A stretch of DNA of 62,153 nt from an uncultured Clostridia bacterium (GCA_937888485.1 CALAQQ010000144.1:1-62153), one strand, 5' to 3'. Shown: positions 9,237-17,070, counted from the stretch's first letter. The notes: generated from the sequence alone by a model not told the origin. A program made the numbers and translations.

Positions 9237-9620
9237 ATGTTCACAATGCTCGTTTCAATCTTTACATGGGTTTCATTTGTAATGATATGGTTTGCCGTAT
9301 CCGTCGCTGTTGGTATTTATATCCTCATAGACTCAAAGAAGCATCAGATGAATACGGTTTTTTGGGTTTTAATCGGTCTCATATTCAATGTTTTCGGTCT
9401 TTGCGCTTATTTCATAGCAACAGATAAAAGCAACAAAAAATTCTGTCCCGTCTGCCGTGCAAAAACCGAAGAATATGATACATTCTGTCCTTCCTGCGAC
9501 ATAAAATTGGAAACAGTACGACCCAAAATGAAATTTGCCAAAAAATTATTTATAGGACTTTGTGCCATCCTGGCAGTTTCAATTATCTGGTCTGAAATAT
9601 CCGGCATAATAATGACTTAA
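9237..9620 (+). CDS. Small membrane protein with an internal zinc ribbon
   Basis: Unassigned 127-residue protein. Two hydrophobic segments (about 5-30 and 41-62, the second like PLDc_N-type membrane hairpins), then a CPVC...CPSC zinc ribbon at about residues 70-90, then a basic stretch and a third hydrophobic segment near the C-terminus. The ribbon would lie in the cytoplasm. It sits between mnmE and mnmG, which are normally adjacent, so it is an insertion into a conserved block. No function can be given. Confidence 0.7.
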   Translation: MFTMLVSIFTWVSFVMIWFAVSVAVGIYILIDSKKHQMNTVFWVLIGLIFNVFGLCAYFIATDKSNKKFCPVCRAKTEEYDTFCPSCDIKLETVRPKMKFAKKLFIGLCAILAVSIIWSEISGIIMT

Positions 9621-9735
9621 ACTGCAAACCAGATTATTCCGGATAATTTTAATTTAACTTTGACAATATTATTCTTATTCTGCAAAATATCAACCCTTTT
9701 TAATGCTTTTTCAGCATAATAAGAGTGATTTTTGA

Positions 9736-9798
9736 TTACAGACGATGGAATTTTTTCAAATGATACATTTTAATTCCGTTTCAAGCAATCGTCTGTAA
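9736..9798. other. Inverted repeat, possible structured RNA or terminator in the mnmE-mnmG gap
   Basis: The 334-base gap 9621-9954 has no gene. Within it TTACAGACGAT (9736-9746) is perfectly complementary to ATCGTCTGTAA (9788-9798), and GGAATT (9747-9752) continues the pairing with AATTCC (9772-9777), leaving a ten-base bulge on the right arm. No U-tract follows directly (GAGCAGTTTATTTTTC lies 3'), so it is a weak terminator candidate. It could equally be an operator or a structured leader of mnmG. The remainder of the gap is AT-rich and ends with the repeat at 9903-9936. Confidence 0.5.
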
Positions 9799-9902
9799 AC
9801 GAGCAGTTTATTTTTCTTTTTTAAGAATATTTTTTCCTCCCCTCCCAAACACATTTCACGCTTTAAATCGGTAAAACAGAGAGTTTGGAAAGTTAAAAAT
9901 AA

Positions 9903-9936
9903 AACAATTGCGCATTGAGCATTACGAATTGCGAAT
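9903..9936. repeat. AATTGCGCATT-type interspersed repeat
   Basis: Permuted AATTGCG / CATTA / CGAATT blocks immediately upstream of mnmG, of the same kind as the element ending mreC (3791-3828) and the one between recF and the S4 gene (17030-17066). Confidence 0.55.
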
Positions 9937-9954
9937 TTGAAAAGTGGTGTTACT

Positions 9955-11829
9955 ATGGAATACTTTTCTGAAAATTATGATGTTGCCGTTATCGGTGCAG
10001 GCCATGCAGGAATTGAAGCAGGGCTCGCCGCTGCACGTCTCGGCTGCAAAACGGCAGTATTCACTATAAATCTTGACTGGGTCGGCAATATGCCTTGCAA
10101 CCCCTCCATCGGCGGCACATCGAAGGGACATCTTGTCCGTGAAATTGATGCTCTCGGCGGTGAGATGGGTATTGCGGCAGACCTCAACACTCTCCAGAGC
10201 CGTATGCTTAATCTCGGCAAAGGTCCTGCCGTACACAGTCTGCGCGCACAGATTGACCGCAGAGGCTACTGCGACTATATGAAATTTGTTCTGGAAAAGC
10301 AGGAAAATCTCTATCTCCGCCAGGCAGAAATCATCGATTTGAAGCGTGACGGCGATGAATGGCTTATCAAGACCCGTCTTGAAGCAATTCACAGAGCAAA
10401 AGCTGTCATTATTGCAACGGGTACTTTTCTTGCAGGACGCATTTTCATCGGCGATGTTTCATACGAAAGCGGCCCCGACGGTATGTTCCCCTCGGTTGAG
10501 CTTGCAAAGGCACTTAAAGAGCTTGGCGTTATGACTCGCCGCTTCAAAACGGGAACACCTCCCCGTGTTAACCGCAGAAGCGTTGACACCGAGAATCTTG
10601 AACCGCAGTACGGCGATGAAAACATCGTTCACTTTTCATTTGATAACAAAGCAGATGTCCGTAACACCGAAAAGTGTTATATTACATACACGGGTGAAGA
10701 AACCAAGAAAATTATTCTTGAAAATCTTCACCGTTCACCCCTCTATTCGGGAAAAATTGACGGTGTAGGTCCGCGTTACTGCCCGAGTATTGAGGATAAG
10801 ATTGTCCGTTTCTCCGAAAAAGAACGCCATCAGATATTCGTTGAACCTTGCGGAGGCAACACAGACGAGATGTATCTCCAGGGTCTTTCGTCATCACTTC
10901 CCGAAGATGTTCAGCTCAAAATCGTTCACAGCATACCCGGTCTTGAAAAAGCAGAGTTTCTGCGCACCGCCTATGCGATAGAATATGACTGCGTTGACCC
11001 CCTTTCGCTTCGTCAGACACTCGAATTCAAGGATTTTCCCGGTCTTTACGGCGCAGGTCAGTTCAACGGCTCAAGCGGATATGAGGAAGCTGCGGCACAA
11101 GGTCTTGTTGCAGGCATGAATGCTGCCCTCAAAATCAAGGGAAAAGAACCTGTCATTCTTGACCGAACAACTTCTTATATCGGCACGCTGATTGACGACC
11201 TTGTGACAAAAGGCTGTTCCGACCCCTACAGAATGATGACCTCACGTTCCGAATACCGTCTTATTCTCCGCCAGGATAATGCAGACCGCAGACTGACGGA
11301 AATCGGCTACAAAGCAGGTCTTATCAGCGAAGAAAGATATCAGAAGTTCCTCAAAAAGCTCGATTTGATTGCGGAAGAAATGGAAAGAATAAAAAATCTC
11401 TCCATTCCCAAAACACCCGAACTTGACGAGATGCTTGTTTCACGTGAAACATCCGCCCTTGAAAAAGGCGTTAAGATGATAGAACTTCTCCGCAGACCCC
11501 AGATTAACTATGAGGCTCTTGCTCCGTTTGATAAAAACCGACCCGATTTACCGTTTGAAGTTTTTGAACAGGTTGAAATTGATATCAAATATGAGGGTTA
11601 TATCAAGCGTCAGCAGATGCAGATAAAAGAAAACCGCAGACTTGAGGTCAAAAGACTTCCCGAAGACCTCGATTACAACGCAATAACGGGCCTGCGACTT
11701 GAAGCCGTTGAAAAACTTTGCAAAATCCGACCCGAAACTGTCGGTCAGGCTTCAAGAATTTCGGGCGTATCCCCTGCCGATATCTCAGTTTTACTTATCT
11801 ATCTTGAGAGGAATAATATAAATGTATAA
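9955..11829 (+). CDS. mnmG: tRNA U34 carboxymethylaminomethyl-modifying enzyme MnmG
   Basis: FAD- and NADH-dependent partner of MnmE. The 624-residue length is typical. Motifs seen: dinucleotide-binding VIGAGHAGIEAG at about residue 9, the family signatures NPSIGGTSKGHLVREIDALGGEMG near 43-66 and YCPSIEDKIVRF near 270, and the C-terminal helical MnmE-binding domain. I chose ATG 9955; a TTG six codons upstream is in frame but lies against the repeat. The codons for LVSRETS form a perfect parS site (11436-11451). rsmG overlaps the 3' end by eight bases. Confidence 0.97.
   Translation: MEYFSENYDVAVIGAGHAGIEAGLAAARLGCKTAVFTINLDWVGNMPCNPSIGGTSKGHLVREIDALGGEMGIAADLNTLQSRMLNLGKGPAVHSLRAQIDRRGYCDYMKFVLEKQENLYLRQAEIIDLKRDGDEWLIKTRLEAIHRAKAVIIATGTFLAGRIFIGDVSYESGPDGMFPSVELAKALKELGVMTRRFKTGTPPRVNRRSVDTENLEPQYGDENIVHFSFDNKADVRNTEKCYITYTGEETKKIILENLHRSPLYSGKIDGVGPRYCPSIEDKIVRFSEKERHQIFVEPCGGNTDEMYLQGLSSSLPEDVQLKIVHSIPGLEKAEFLRTAYAIEYDCVDPLSLRQTLEFKDFPGLYGAGQFNGSSGYEEAAAQGLVAGMNAALKIKGKEPVILDRTTSYIGTLIDDLVTKGCSDPYRMMTSRSEYRLILRQDNADRRLTEIGYKAGLISEERYQKFLKKLDLIAEEMERIKNLSIPKTPELDEMLVSRETSALEKGVKMIELLRRPQINYEALAPFDKNRPDLPFEVFEQVEIDIKYEGYIKRQQMQIKENRRLEVKRLPEDLDYNAITGLRLEAVEKLCKIRPETVGQASRISGVSPADISVLLIYLERNNINV
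11436..11451. other. parS: parS centromere site inside mnmG
   Basis: TGTTTCACGTGAAACA, a perfect 16-bp palindrome identical to the Bacillus-type ParB-binding consensus, placed within the mnmG reading frame. A second identical copy lies at 13742-13757, 2.3 kb away. Such a pair next to soj/parB and oriC would be the loading sites for the ParB protein encoded at 14673-15542. Confidence 0.9.
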
Positions 11830-12532
11830 CACCTCACTTCTTATTTCCGATGCCGAGAAGCTCGGAATATCGCTTACCGATGAACAAATAAAGAGTTTTG
11901 AAAAGCTTTCTGAGTTGCTCGTTGATCAGAATAAAACAATGAATCTGACAGCCATTACTGACCCCGACGGAATAGCAGTCAAACATTTTGCAGACAGCAT
12001 TTCCGCCTTATCGGCATATGATTTTGCTGAAAATGCAAAGGTGCTTGACGTCGGCACAGGTGCAGGCTTCCCTTCAATTCCCCTGCTCATTACAAGACCC
12101 GACCTCGAAATGACGATGATTGACTCCACCGCAAAGAAGCTCAAATATGTTGCTTCAACGGTTGAAGCCCTCGGTCTGACCGCCGAAGTACTCCACACAA
12201 GAGCCGAAGAAGCGGGTCAGAACAAGGAATACAGAGAAAAATTCGATATCGTCTGCTCAAGAGCAGTTGCGGCACTGAATGTTCTTTGCGAATACTGTCT
12301 GCCGTTTGTGAAGGTCGGCGGAGTATTTCTCGCCATGAAAGCCGCAAAAGCACAAGAAGAAATTGCAGATGCCAAGAATGCCATAAAGGTTCTCGGCGGA
12401 AAAATCATTGCAGAAAAGTCGTTTACCCTCTCCGACGGCGGTGAAAGAACAGTTATTGTTATAAAAAAGATATCGCAGGTTCCGCCAAAATATCCGAGAG
12501 TATCGGCACAAATCGCAAAAAAGCCTCTTTAA
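11822..12532 (+). CDS. rsmG: 16S rRNA (guanine527-N7) methyltransferase RsmG
   Basis: SAM-dependent methyltransferase acting on 16S rRNA. The 236-residue protein shows the MNLTAI motif near residue 40, the SAM-binding VLDVGTGAGFPSIPL near 76, and SRAVA and FLAMKA motifs later. It overlaps mnmG by eight bases and has GAGAGGA upstream, so the two are translationally coupled. It is the last gene before the noc leader. Confidence 0.96.
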   Translation: MYNTSLLISDAEKLGISLTDEQIKSFEKLSELLVDQNKTMNLTAITDPDGIAVKHFADSISALSAYDFAENAKVLDVGTGAGFPSIPLLITRPDLEMTMIDSTAKKLKYVASTVEALGLTAEVLHTRAEEAGQNKEYREKFDIVCSRAVAALNVLCEYCLPFVKVGGVFLAMKAAKAQEEIADAKNAIKVLGGKIIAEKSFTLSDGGERTVIVIKKISQVPPKYPRVSAQIAKKPL

Positions 12533-12585
12533 TTCATTATTTCCTGTCGTAAAAGTCATTTTTTTGAAAATCGAATATGCTGGAC

Positions 12586-12632
12586 AATCCCTCCTTTCGG
12601 TGATATCATTGAATCAACGAAACGGAGGGATT
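12586..12632 (+). promoter_or_regulatory. Long hairpin that would sequester the noc ribosome binding site
   Basis: AATCCCTCC (12586-12594) pairs perfectly with GGAGGGATT (12624-12632), which contains the noc Shine-Dalgarno sequence. The stem continues with TTTCG/CGAAA after a one-base bulge (C12623), and with TGAT/ATCA after one mismatch, giving 18 base pairs around the eight-base loop ATCATTGA. In RNA this would hide the ribosome binding site of the TTG start at 12638. It may be an autoregulatory or temperature-sensitive leader, or, as DNA, an operator; the sequence alone does not decide. Confidence 0.65.
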
Positions 12633-12637
12633 AACTT

Positions 12638-13468
12638 TTGAAAAGCGGAAAATACAAAATCGGCGGTCAGATAATTCTGATACCTCAGGAGGAAATCTAT
12701 CCGAATCCGAATCAGCCGCGCCGCAGATTTGATTTTGACGAACTCGAAGGTCTTGCACAGAGCATCAGACAAAACGGTATAATTCAGCCGATTGCGGTAA
12801 GAGTCAATAACCGTGGCGAATATGAGCTCATTTCGGGCGAAAGAAGGCTACGAGCTTCAAGGCTTGTCGGAGTAACGCAAGTGCCGTGTATAATAATGGA
12901 AGCAAGCGACGATAAATCAGCTCTCTTTGCCCTGCTCGAAAATGTTCAGCGTTGCGACCTCGATTTCTTTGAAGAAGCGGTTGCAATTGAAAGACTTCTG
13001 ACAGATTACGGCATGACACGTGAAGAAATCTGCAAAAAGCTCGGTAAAGCACCTCCTACCATATCAAACAAACTCCGTCTTCTGCGTCTGCCCGAAGAAA
13101 TCCGTTTAAGAATTTCACAGGAAAATCTGACAGAACGCCATGCAAGAGCCATGCTGAAGCTGACATCTGTCAGTCAGATGGAAAGAGCAATGTCCATCAT
13201 CGCAGAAAAAAGACTGAATGTTGCCGAAACAGAAAGACTCGTTTCACAGATACTCCAGAACGACAGCCGTCACAGACAGCCGACTGTTAAACTTTTCAAG
13301 GATGTCAGAATTTTCGTAAACACCCTTAATCATGCGGTTGATACAATGCGACGTGCCGGAATTGAGGCGGATTCAGCCAAAAGCGAAACGGATGAATATA
13401 TCGAATATATTGTCCGCATACCAAAGAGCCGTAATTGCTATATAAAAGCAAAGAAAAGCTCTGCTTAA
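12638..13468 (+). CDS. noc: ParB-family protein, probably nucleoid occlusion factor Noc
   Basis: 276 residues, starting at TTG 12638 with GGAGGG upstream. ParB/Noc N-terminal domain with the CTP-binding ISGERRLRAS motif near 67, the helix-turn-helix LGKAPPTISNKLRLLRLP near 131, and LTERHARAML, which resembles Noc's ITERHARAL. Its place between rsmG and soj is that of Noc in Firmicutes, where it blocks division over the chromosome. I found no perfect Noc-binding palindrome (ATTTCCCGGGAAAT) in the window, so paralogous ParB is the alternative. Its start signal lies in a strong hairpin. Confidence 0.85.
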   Translation: MKSGKYKIGGQIILIPQEEIYPNPNQPRRRFDFDELEGLAQSIRQNGIIQPIAVRVNNRGEYELISGERRLRASRLVGVTQVPCIIMEASDDKSALFALLENVQRCDLDFFEEAVAIERLLTDYGMTREEICKKLGKAPPTISNKLRLLRLPEEIRLRISQENLTERHARAMLKLTSVSQMERAMSIIAEKRLNVAETERLVSQILQNDSRHRQPTVKLFKDVRIFVNTLNHAVDTMRRAGIEADSAKSETDEYIEYIVRIPKSRNCYIKAKKSSA

Positions 13469-13481
13469 TCAGACAGCTTCC

Positions 13482-13672
13482 GGGGTGGTAAGTGTAATCC
13501 GGACCGTGTTTATAAAATCAGAATAAAAAAATTATAAACTCAAAGGCTAAAGATTTTCGGATGATTTTTGGATGGTGAGGTCGAAGGAAGGCTGACGCCT
13601 TTCAAGACCGAAACGCCGAAAAGCACCGAAAAGATTAGCATTTGAGCAGGTTCGGACTACACTTACCACCCC
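13482..13672. other. 191-bp element with 20-bp inverted ends (MITE-like or structured RNA)
   Basis: The left end GGGGTGGTAAGTGTAATCCG (13482-13501) and right end CGGACTACACTTACCACCCC (13653-13672) are inverted repeats with one mismatch. Inside, CTCAAA-GCTAA-TTTCGG (about 13541-13561) can pair with CCGAAAAGATTAGC-TTTGAG (about 13628-13647), and GGTC..AAGGC/GCCTT..GACC (about 13579-13609) forms a central hairpin. The whole can therefore fold as one long rod. There is no reading frame and no obvious target-site duplication. It fills most of the 425-base gap 13469-13893 between noc and soj. Confidence 0.6.
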
Positions 13673-13712
13673 ATACCATATCTTTCTCTTTCACACCCAC
13701 ATCCAGGCAAGG

Positions 13713-13736
13713 GGGCAGACTTCGGTCTGCCCTTTT
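13713..13736 (+). terminator. Rho-independent terminator before soj
   Basis: GGGCAGAC-TTCG-GTCTGCCC followed by TTTT: an eight-bp GC-rich stem with a stable UUCG loop. It ends the mnmG-rsmG-noc transcription or the element before it, six bases ahead of parS. Confidence 0.85.
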
Positions 13737-13741
13737 GTCGT

Positions 13742-13757
13742 TGTTTCACGTGAAACA
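13742..13757. other. parS: parS centromere site upstream of soj-parB
   Basis: TGTTTCACGTGAAACA, a perfect 16-bp palindrome identical to the copy in mnmG. It lies between the terminator and the soj promoter region, where ParB binding could both nucleate the partition complex and affect soj-parB transcription. Confidence 0.93.
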
Positions 13758-13818
13758 TAAAAATTTTATTTTCTTCTTTTCATTTAATGATTTATATGTT
13801 ATAATATAAAAAATTAAA

Positions 13819-13845
13819 GGGTCGATGTGGGCATCGACCCCTACA
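13819..13845 (+). repeat. 27-bp GGGTCGATG...CATCGACCC hairpin repeat, copy 1
   Basis: GGGTCGATG, TGGG loop, CATCGACCC, then CTACA. Exact copies occur at 26823-26849 (same strand) and 33136-33162 (opposite strand), always between genes. Here it lies in the soj leader, 20-odd bases after a TATAAT-like sequence (about 13799), so it would be transcribed as a small hairpin. Confidence 0.8.
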
Positions 13846-13893
13846 GTTTTAATATAATTAATTACATTATAATATATTTCAGGAGCGATTATT

Positions 13894-14661
13894 TTGGGAA
13901 AGATTATTGCCATTGTTAATCAGAAAGGCGGAGTCGGTAAAACCACATCTGCCGTTAACCTTACCGCCGCTCTCGGAAGTAAGGGATATAAAATCCTGCT
14001 TATTGATATCGACCCTCAGGGCAATTCAACAAGCGGTCTCGGTATCAACAAAAAAGGTCTTGAGAAAACCTCTTACAGCGTGCTTATCGGCGGTTCATCG
14101 GCAAAAGATTCCGTTGTCAAAACTCCGTATGACAATGTTTATGTTATGCCGTCGAGTATGGACCTTGCAGGCGCAGAGCTCGAACTCATAGAATTTGACA
14201 AGCGTGAATCGAAGCTCAAAACTGCACTCGCACCAATTGTCAACGATTTCGATTTTATTTTTCTCGACTGTCCCCCCTCTCTCGGACTTATAACGCTCAA
14301 CGGTCTTTGCGCCGCTGATTCACTGATTGTTCCGATTCAGTGCGAATTTTATGCACTCGAAGGTCTTTCACAGCTTATTTCAACCGTAAGAACGGTCAAA
14401 CGTCTTTATAACCCCTACATAGAAATCGAAGGCGTTCTTCTCACGATGTATAACGGTCAGCTCAATCTCACTCAGCAGGTTGTTGAGGAAGTGAAGCGCT
14501 GCTTCCCCAAAAAGGTTTATTCAACCGTTATTCCCAGAAACGTCAGACTTTCCGAAGCACCGAGCTACGGTCAGCCCGTTATGTATTACGACAAATCATC
14601 AAAGGGCGCACACGCATATAACGACCTTGCAGATGAATTCCTCAAGTTAAATAATAAATAA
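13894..14661 (+). CDS. soj: Chromosome-partition ATPase Soj (ParA)
   Basis: 255-residue ParA-type ATPase acting with ParB on parS. Deviant Walker A KGGVGKTTSAVNLTAAL near residue 12, DIDPQGNSTSGLG near 40, Walker B-region FLDCPPSLG near 125, and the C-terminal RNVRLSEAPSYGQPV signature of chromosomal Soj. Starts at TTG 13894 with AGGAGCG upstream. parB follows after 11 bases. In Bacillus Soj also controls DnaA at the origin; the origin predicted here is 4 kb away. Confidence 0.97.
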   Translation: MGKIIAIVNQKGGVGKTTSAVNLTAALGSKGYKILLIDIDPQGNSTSGLGINKKGLEKTSYSVLIGGSSAKDSVVKTPYDNVYVMPSSMDLAGAELELIEFDKRESKLKTALAPIVNDFDFIFLDCPPSLGLITLNGLCAADSLIVPIQCEFYALEGLSQLISTVRTVKRLYNPYIEIEGVLLTMYNGQLNLTQQVVEEVKRCFPKKVYSTVIPRNVRLSEAPSYGQPVMYYDKSSKGAHAYNDLADEFLKLNNK

Positions 14662-14672
14662 GGAGAAAATAT

Positions 14673-15542
14673 ATGGCACCGAAAAAAGGCGGTCTCGGCA
14701 GAGGACTTACATCTCTGCTTGCGGATAATTCTTTAGAAGAAACAAGTGTAGCTCAGCCCGTGAAGCTGAATTTAATGGATATAGAACCCAACAAAGACCA
14801 GGCAAGAAAGCAGTTTGACGAATCAGCACTTTCAGAGCTTGCAGATTCAATTGCACAGCACGGCGTACTTCAGCCGCTTCTTGTTCGTCCGCTTATCGGA
14901 GGCGGTTATCAGCTTGTTGCAGGCGAAAGACGCTGGAGAGCAAGCCGCATTGCAGGTCTTACTCAGGTACCCGTTGTTATAAAAGAACTCAGCGATACAG
15001 AAGCTGCTGTTATTTCTTTAATAGAAAATTTACAGCGTGAAGACCTTAACCCCGTTGAAGAGGCTCTCGGTTTTGCGAGCCTTATGAAAGACTTCAATTT
15101 AACTCAGGAGGAAGCAGCACAGAAGGTCGGCAAATCCCGTCCCGCAGTTGCAAACGCACTCCGTCTTTTGAAGCTTCCCGAAAAGGTGCTTGACATGGTG
15201 CGTGAAAATAAACTTTCCGCAGGTCATGCAAGAGCATTGGCGGCTATTGACGATGAAAAGATTCTTATTTCTACAGCGGAATTAATCGTTGCAAAAGGTC
15301 TTTCGGTCAGAGCGGTTGAAAAGCTCGTCAAAACCCTCACCACCGAGAAAAAAGAGAAGTCAAAGAAAAATTCATCTCGCCCCACCTTCTTTGACGAAGT
15401 TGAGCTTTCTCTCAATAATTCTCTCGGCAGAAAAGCAAAGGTTATCACAAAAAGCGGTAAGGAATCGGGTACTCTCGAAATTGCTTTCTATGACAAAGAC
15501 GACCTTGCACGCATCGCATCAATTCTTTCGGCACTCGAATAA
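14673..15542 (+). CDS. parB: Chromosome-partition protein ParB (Spo0J)
   Basis: 289 residues: N-terminal KKGGLGRGLTSLL Soj-stimulating peptide, the CTPase motif AGERRWRAS near 85, the VGKSRPAVANALRLLKLP helix-turn-helix near 150, and a C-terminal dimerisation domain after a lysine-rich linker (TTEKKEKSKKNS). AGGAGA precedes the ATG. It should load as a CTP-dependent clamp on the two parS sites. A bidirectional hairpin terminator follows at once. Confidence 0.97.
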   Translation: MAPKKGGLGRGLTSLLADNSLEETSVAQPVKLNLMDIEPNKDQARKQFDESALSELADSIAQHGVLQPLLVRPLIGGGYQLVAGERRWRASRIAGLTQVPVVIKELSDTEAAVISLIENLQREDLNPVEEALGFASLMKDFNLTQEEAAQKVGKSRPAVANALRLLKLPEKVLDMVRENKLSAGHARALAAIDDEKILISTAELIVAKGLSVRAVEKLVKTLTTEKKEKSKKNSSRPTFFDEVELSLNNSLGRKAKVITKSGKESGTLEIAFYDKDDLARIASILSALE

Positions 15543-15545
15543 AAA

Positions 15546-15581
15546 AATGGCTTGAACGGGAAAGTTCCTGTTCAAGCCATT
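15546..15581. terminator. Bidirectional terminator between parB and remB
   Basis: AATGGCTTGAAC / GTTCAAGCCATT form a 12-bp stem with further inner pairing (GGGAA/TTCCT). A-tract on the left and T-rich sequence on the right fit termination of both converging operons. The core GGCTTGAACGGGA...TCCTGTTCAAGCC recurs as another terminator at 33178-33206. Confidence 0.85.
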
Positions 15582-15586
15582 ATAAT

Positions 15587-15859
15587 TTATACATTTGTAA
15601 GACTGTCAACATAACCTGTTCTTTTCAGAAGTGTCGTTGACGATATCTGCGATATATACACCTTTTCGTTTCCTTTTTTATCACGGCACACAATGAATGA
15701 TTTCGGAATATCGTAGCAGACATTTTCAACGATTCCCGCTTTTTCAGCTTTCGCAAGATAATCTCTTGTCCGTTTTGAAACGGTGGTTGTGTCCAGATCG
15801 AAAATTCCGATTATTTCATCAAATGTTATTACCTTGTCCATTCCGAGGTGTAAATACAT
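15587..15859 (-). CDS. remB: RemB/YaaB-like protein (DUF370-related)
   Basis: 90 residues opening MYLHLGMDKVITFDEIIGIFDLDTTTVSK, close to the YaaB/RemB family found between recF and gyrB in Bacillus, where it affects extracellular-matrix gene expression. Here it again follows recF, three bases after its stop, so it is the last gene of the dnaN-S4-recF-remB operon. gyrB, its usual neighbour, is not in the window: parB follows convergently instead. Confidence 0.85.
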   Translation of the reverse strand: MYLHLGMDKVITFDEIIGIFDLDTTTVSKRTRDYLAKAEKAGIVENVCYDIPKSFIVCRDKKGNEKVYISQISSTTLLKRTGYVDSLTNV

Positions 15860-15862
15860 TTC

Positions 15863-16957
15863 TTACTCCATTTCTTTTATTTCACCGTCAATAACCTCAA
15901 ACGCCTTGCCTTTTTTTGAGCGAAGAAGCTGTGACGGGTCGCAACAGGTGATAAATACCTGCCAGTTATCGAGATAATTGAGAATGAAGGTCTGACGTCC
16001 TTCGTCGAGCTCACTCATAACATCGTCAAGAAGAACAACGGGACTTTCACCGGTTATTTCTTCAATAATTGATGCTTCTCCGAGCTTCATTGCAAGTGCA
16101 CACGACCTCTGCTGACCCTGCGAGCCGAAAACTCTTGCATCCCTGCCGTTTAAATTGAGGATTAAGTCATGAGTATGAGGTCCCGCATTTGTATAAAGTT
16201 TTTTGAGGTCTGCATCACGGTATTTTTCGATATCAGAAATAAGTTTCTGTTTTATTTCTTCATCGGAGATATTTTCGGGTGAAAAATCATAATGAAAAGT
16301 GAACTTTTCTCTTCCCGAGCTGATACCGTTATAAATTTCTCCCGACAACTCCGATAATTTTTCAATGTAATCGAGGCGGTAACGTATAATCTTGGTGCCG
16401 AGCGAAACAAGTTCATTGTCCCACGGTTCAATATAACCGTTTTCAAAGCATCTTTCGCCCATTTTTTTGAGCAGAGCATTTCTCTGGTCAAGCACACGCA
16501 GATAACGTGACATTACAACGGCGTAATTCGGCTTTATAAGGCTAAGAGCTATATCAAGAAGCTTTCTTCTTTCCGACGGTCCGTCCTGCACTATTCCGAG
16601 CGTTGAGGGCGAAAAAACAACCGCAAAATATTTGCCCATCATAACTCTCGGAGATTCCTCTTTTATGCCGTTGAGAACAAGCTCTTTTCTCTTGTTGATT
16701 TTCATTTCGGCAAATTGTTCACGCATGTGTGAATAAAATCTCGTCTGAATTTCGGCTTCGTCATGCCCCTGGGAGATAAGCTGAATATTTTTTCTTGCAC
16801 GAAAGCTGTAAAATCCCGTCAGCAACCAGATACTTTCGATAATATTTGTTTTCCCATGACCGTTTTCTCCGTAAATGATGTTCATTTCGGGATGCGGTTC
16901 AAAAGATATATTATTTATGTTGCGGAAATTTTTTGCGGAATGGTGTTTAATTATCAA
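15863..16957 (-). CDS. recF: DNA replication and repair ATPase RecF
   Basis: SMC-like ATPase that helps load RecA at gaps. 364 residues; Walker A YGENGHGKTNIIES near residue 30, ABC-type signature region GSQGQQRSCALAMKLGEA near 273, and Walker B VVLLDDVMSELDEGR near 305. The order dnaN, S4-domain gene, recF, remB is the ancestral one for Firmicutes origins. A 113-base gap with a repeat separates it from the S4 gene, so it may have its own promoter. Confidence 0.96.
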   Translation of the reverse strand: MIIKHHSAKNFRNINNISFEPHPEMNIIYGENGHGKTNIIESIWLLTGFYSFRARKNIQLISQGHDEAEIQTRFYSHMREQFAEMKINKRKELVLNGIKEESPRVMMGKYFAVVFSPSTLGIVQDGPSERRKLLDIALSLIKPNYAVVMSRYLRVLDQRNALLKKMGERCFENGYIEPWDNELVSLGTKIIRYRLDYIEKLSELSGEIYNGISSGREKFTFHYDFSPENISDEEIKQKLISDIEKYRDADLKKLYTNAGPHTHDLILNLNGRDARVFGSQGQQRSCALAMKLGEASIIEEITGESPVVLLDDVMSELDEGRQTFILNYLDNWQVFITCCDPSQLLRSKKGKAFEVIDGEIKEME

Positions 16958-17010
16958 ATTTTACCACTCCGTTCTTTAAATCTACCTTTTGTTAAAACCG
17001 AATCAAATTG

Positions 17011-17066
17011 GGTACGGGTGAAACCCGTCATTAATTGCGAATTGCGTATTACGAATTGCGCATTTT
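17011..17066. repeat. Small hairpin plus AATTGCG repeat between recF and the S4 gene
   Basis: ACGGGT-GAA-ACCCGT hairpin (about 17014-17028) followed by permuted AATTGCGAATTGCG / TATTACGAATTGCGCATTTT blocks. It is the same repeat class as at 3791 and 9903 and interrupts an operon that is continuous in other Firmicutes. Confidence 0.5.
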
Positions 17067-17070
17067 AACA

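Noticed and set aside
155..15859. Numerous long antisense and out-of-frame open frames over mreB, mnmE, mnmG, dnaX and others
   Set aside because: They lie entirely inside strongly identified genes, lack ribosome sites and read as low-quality Ser/Leu/Arg-rich shadow protein.
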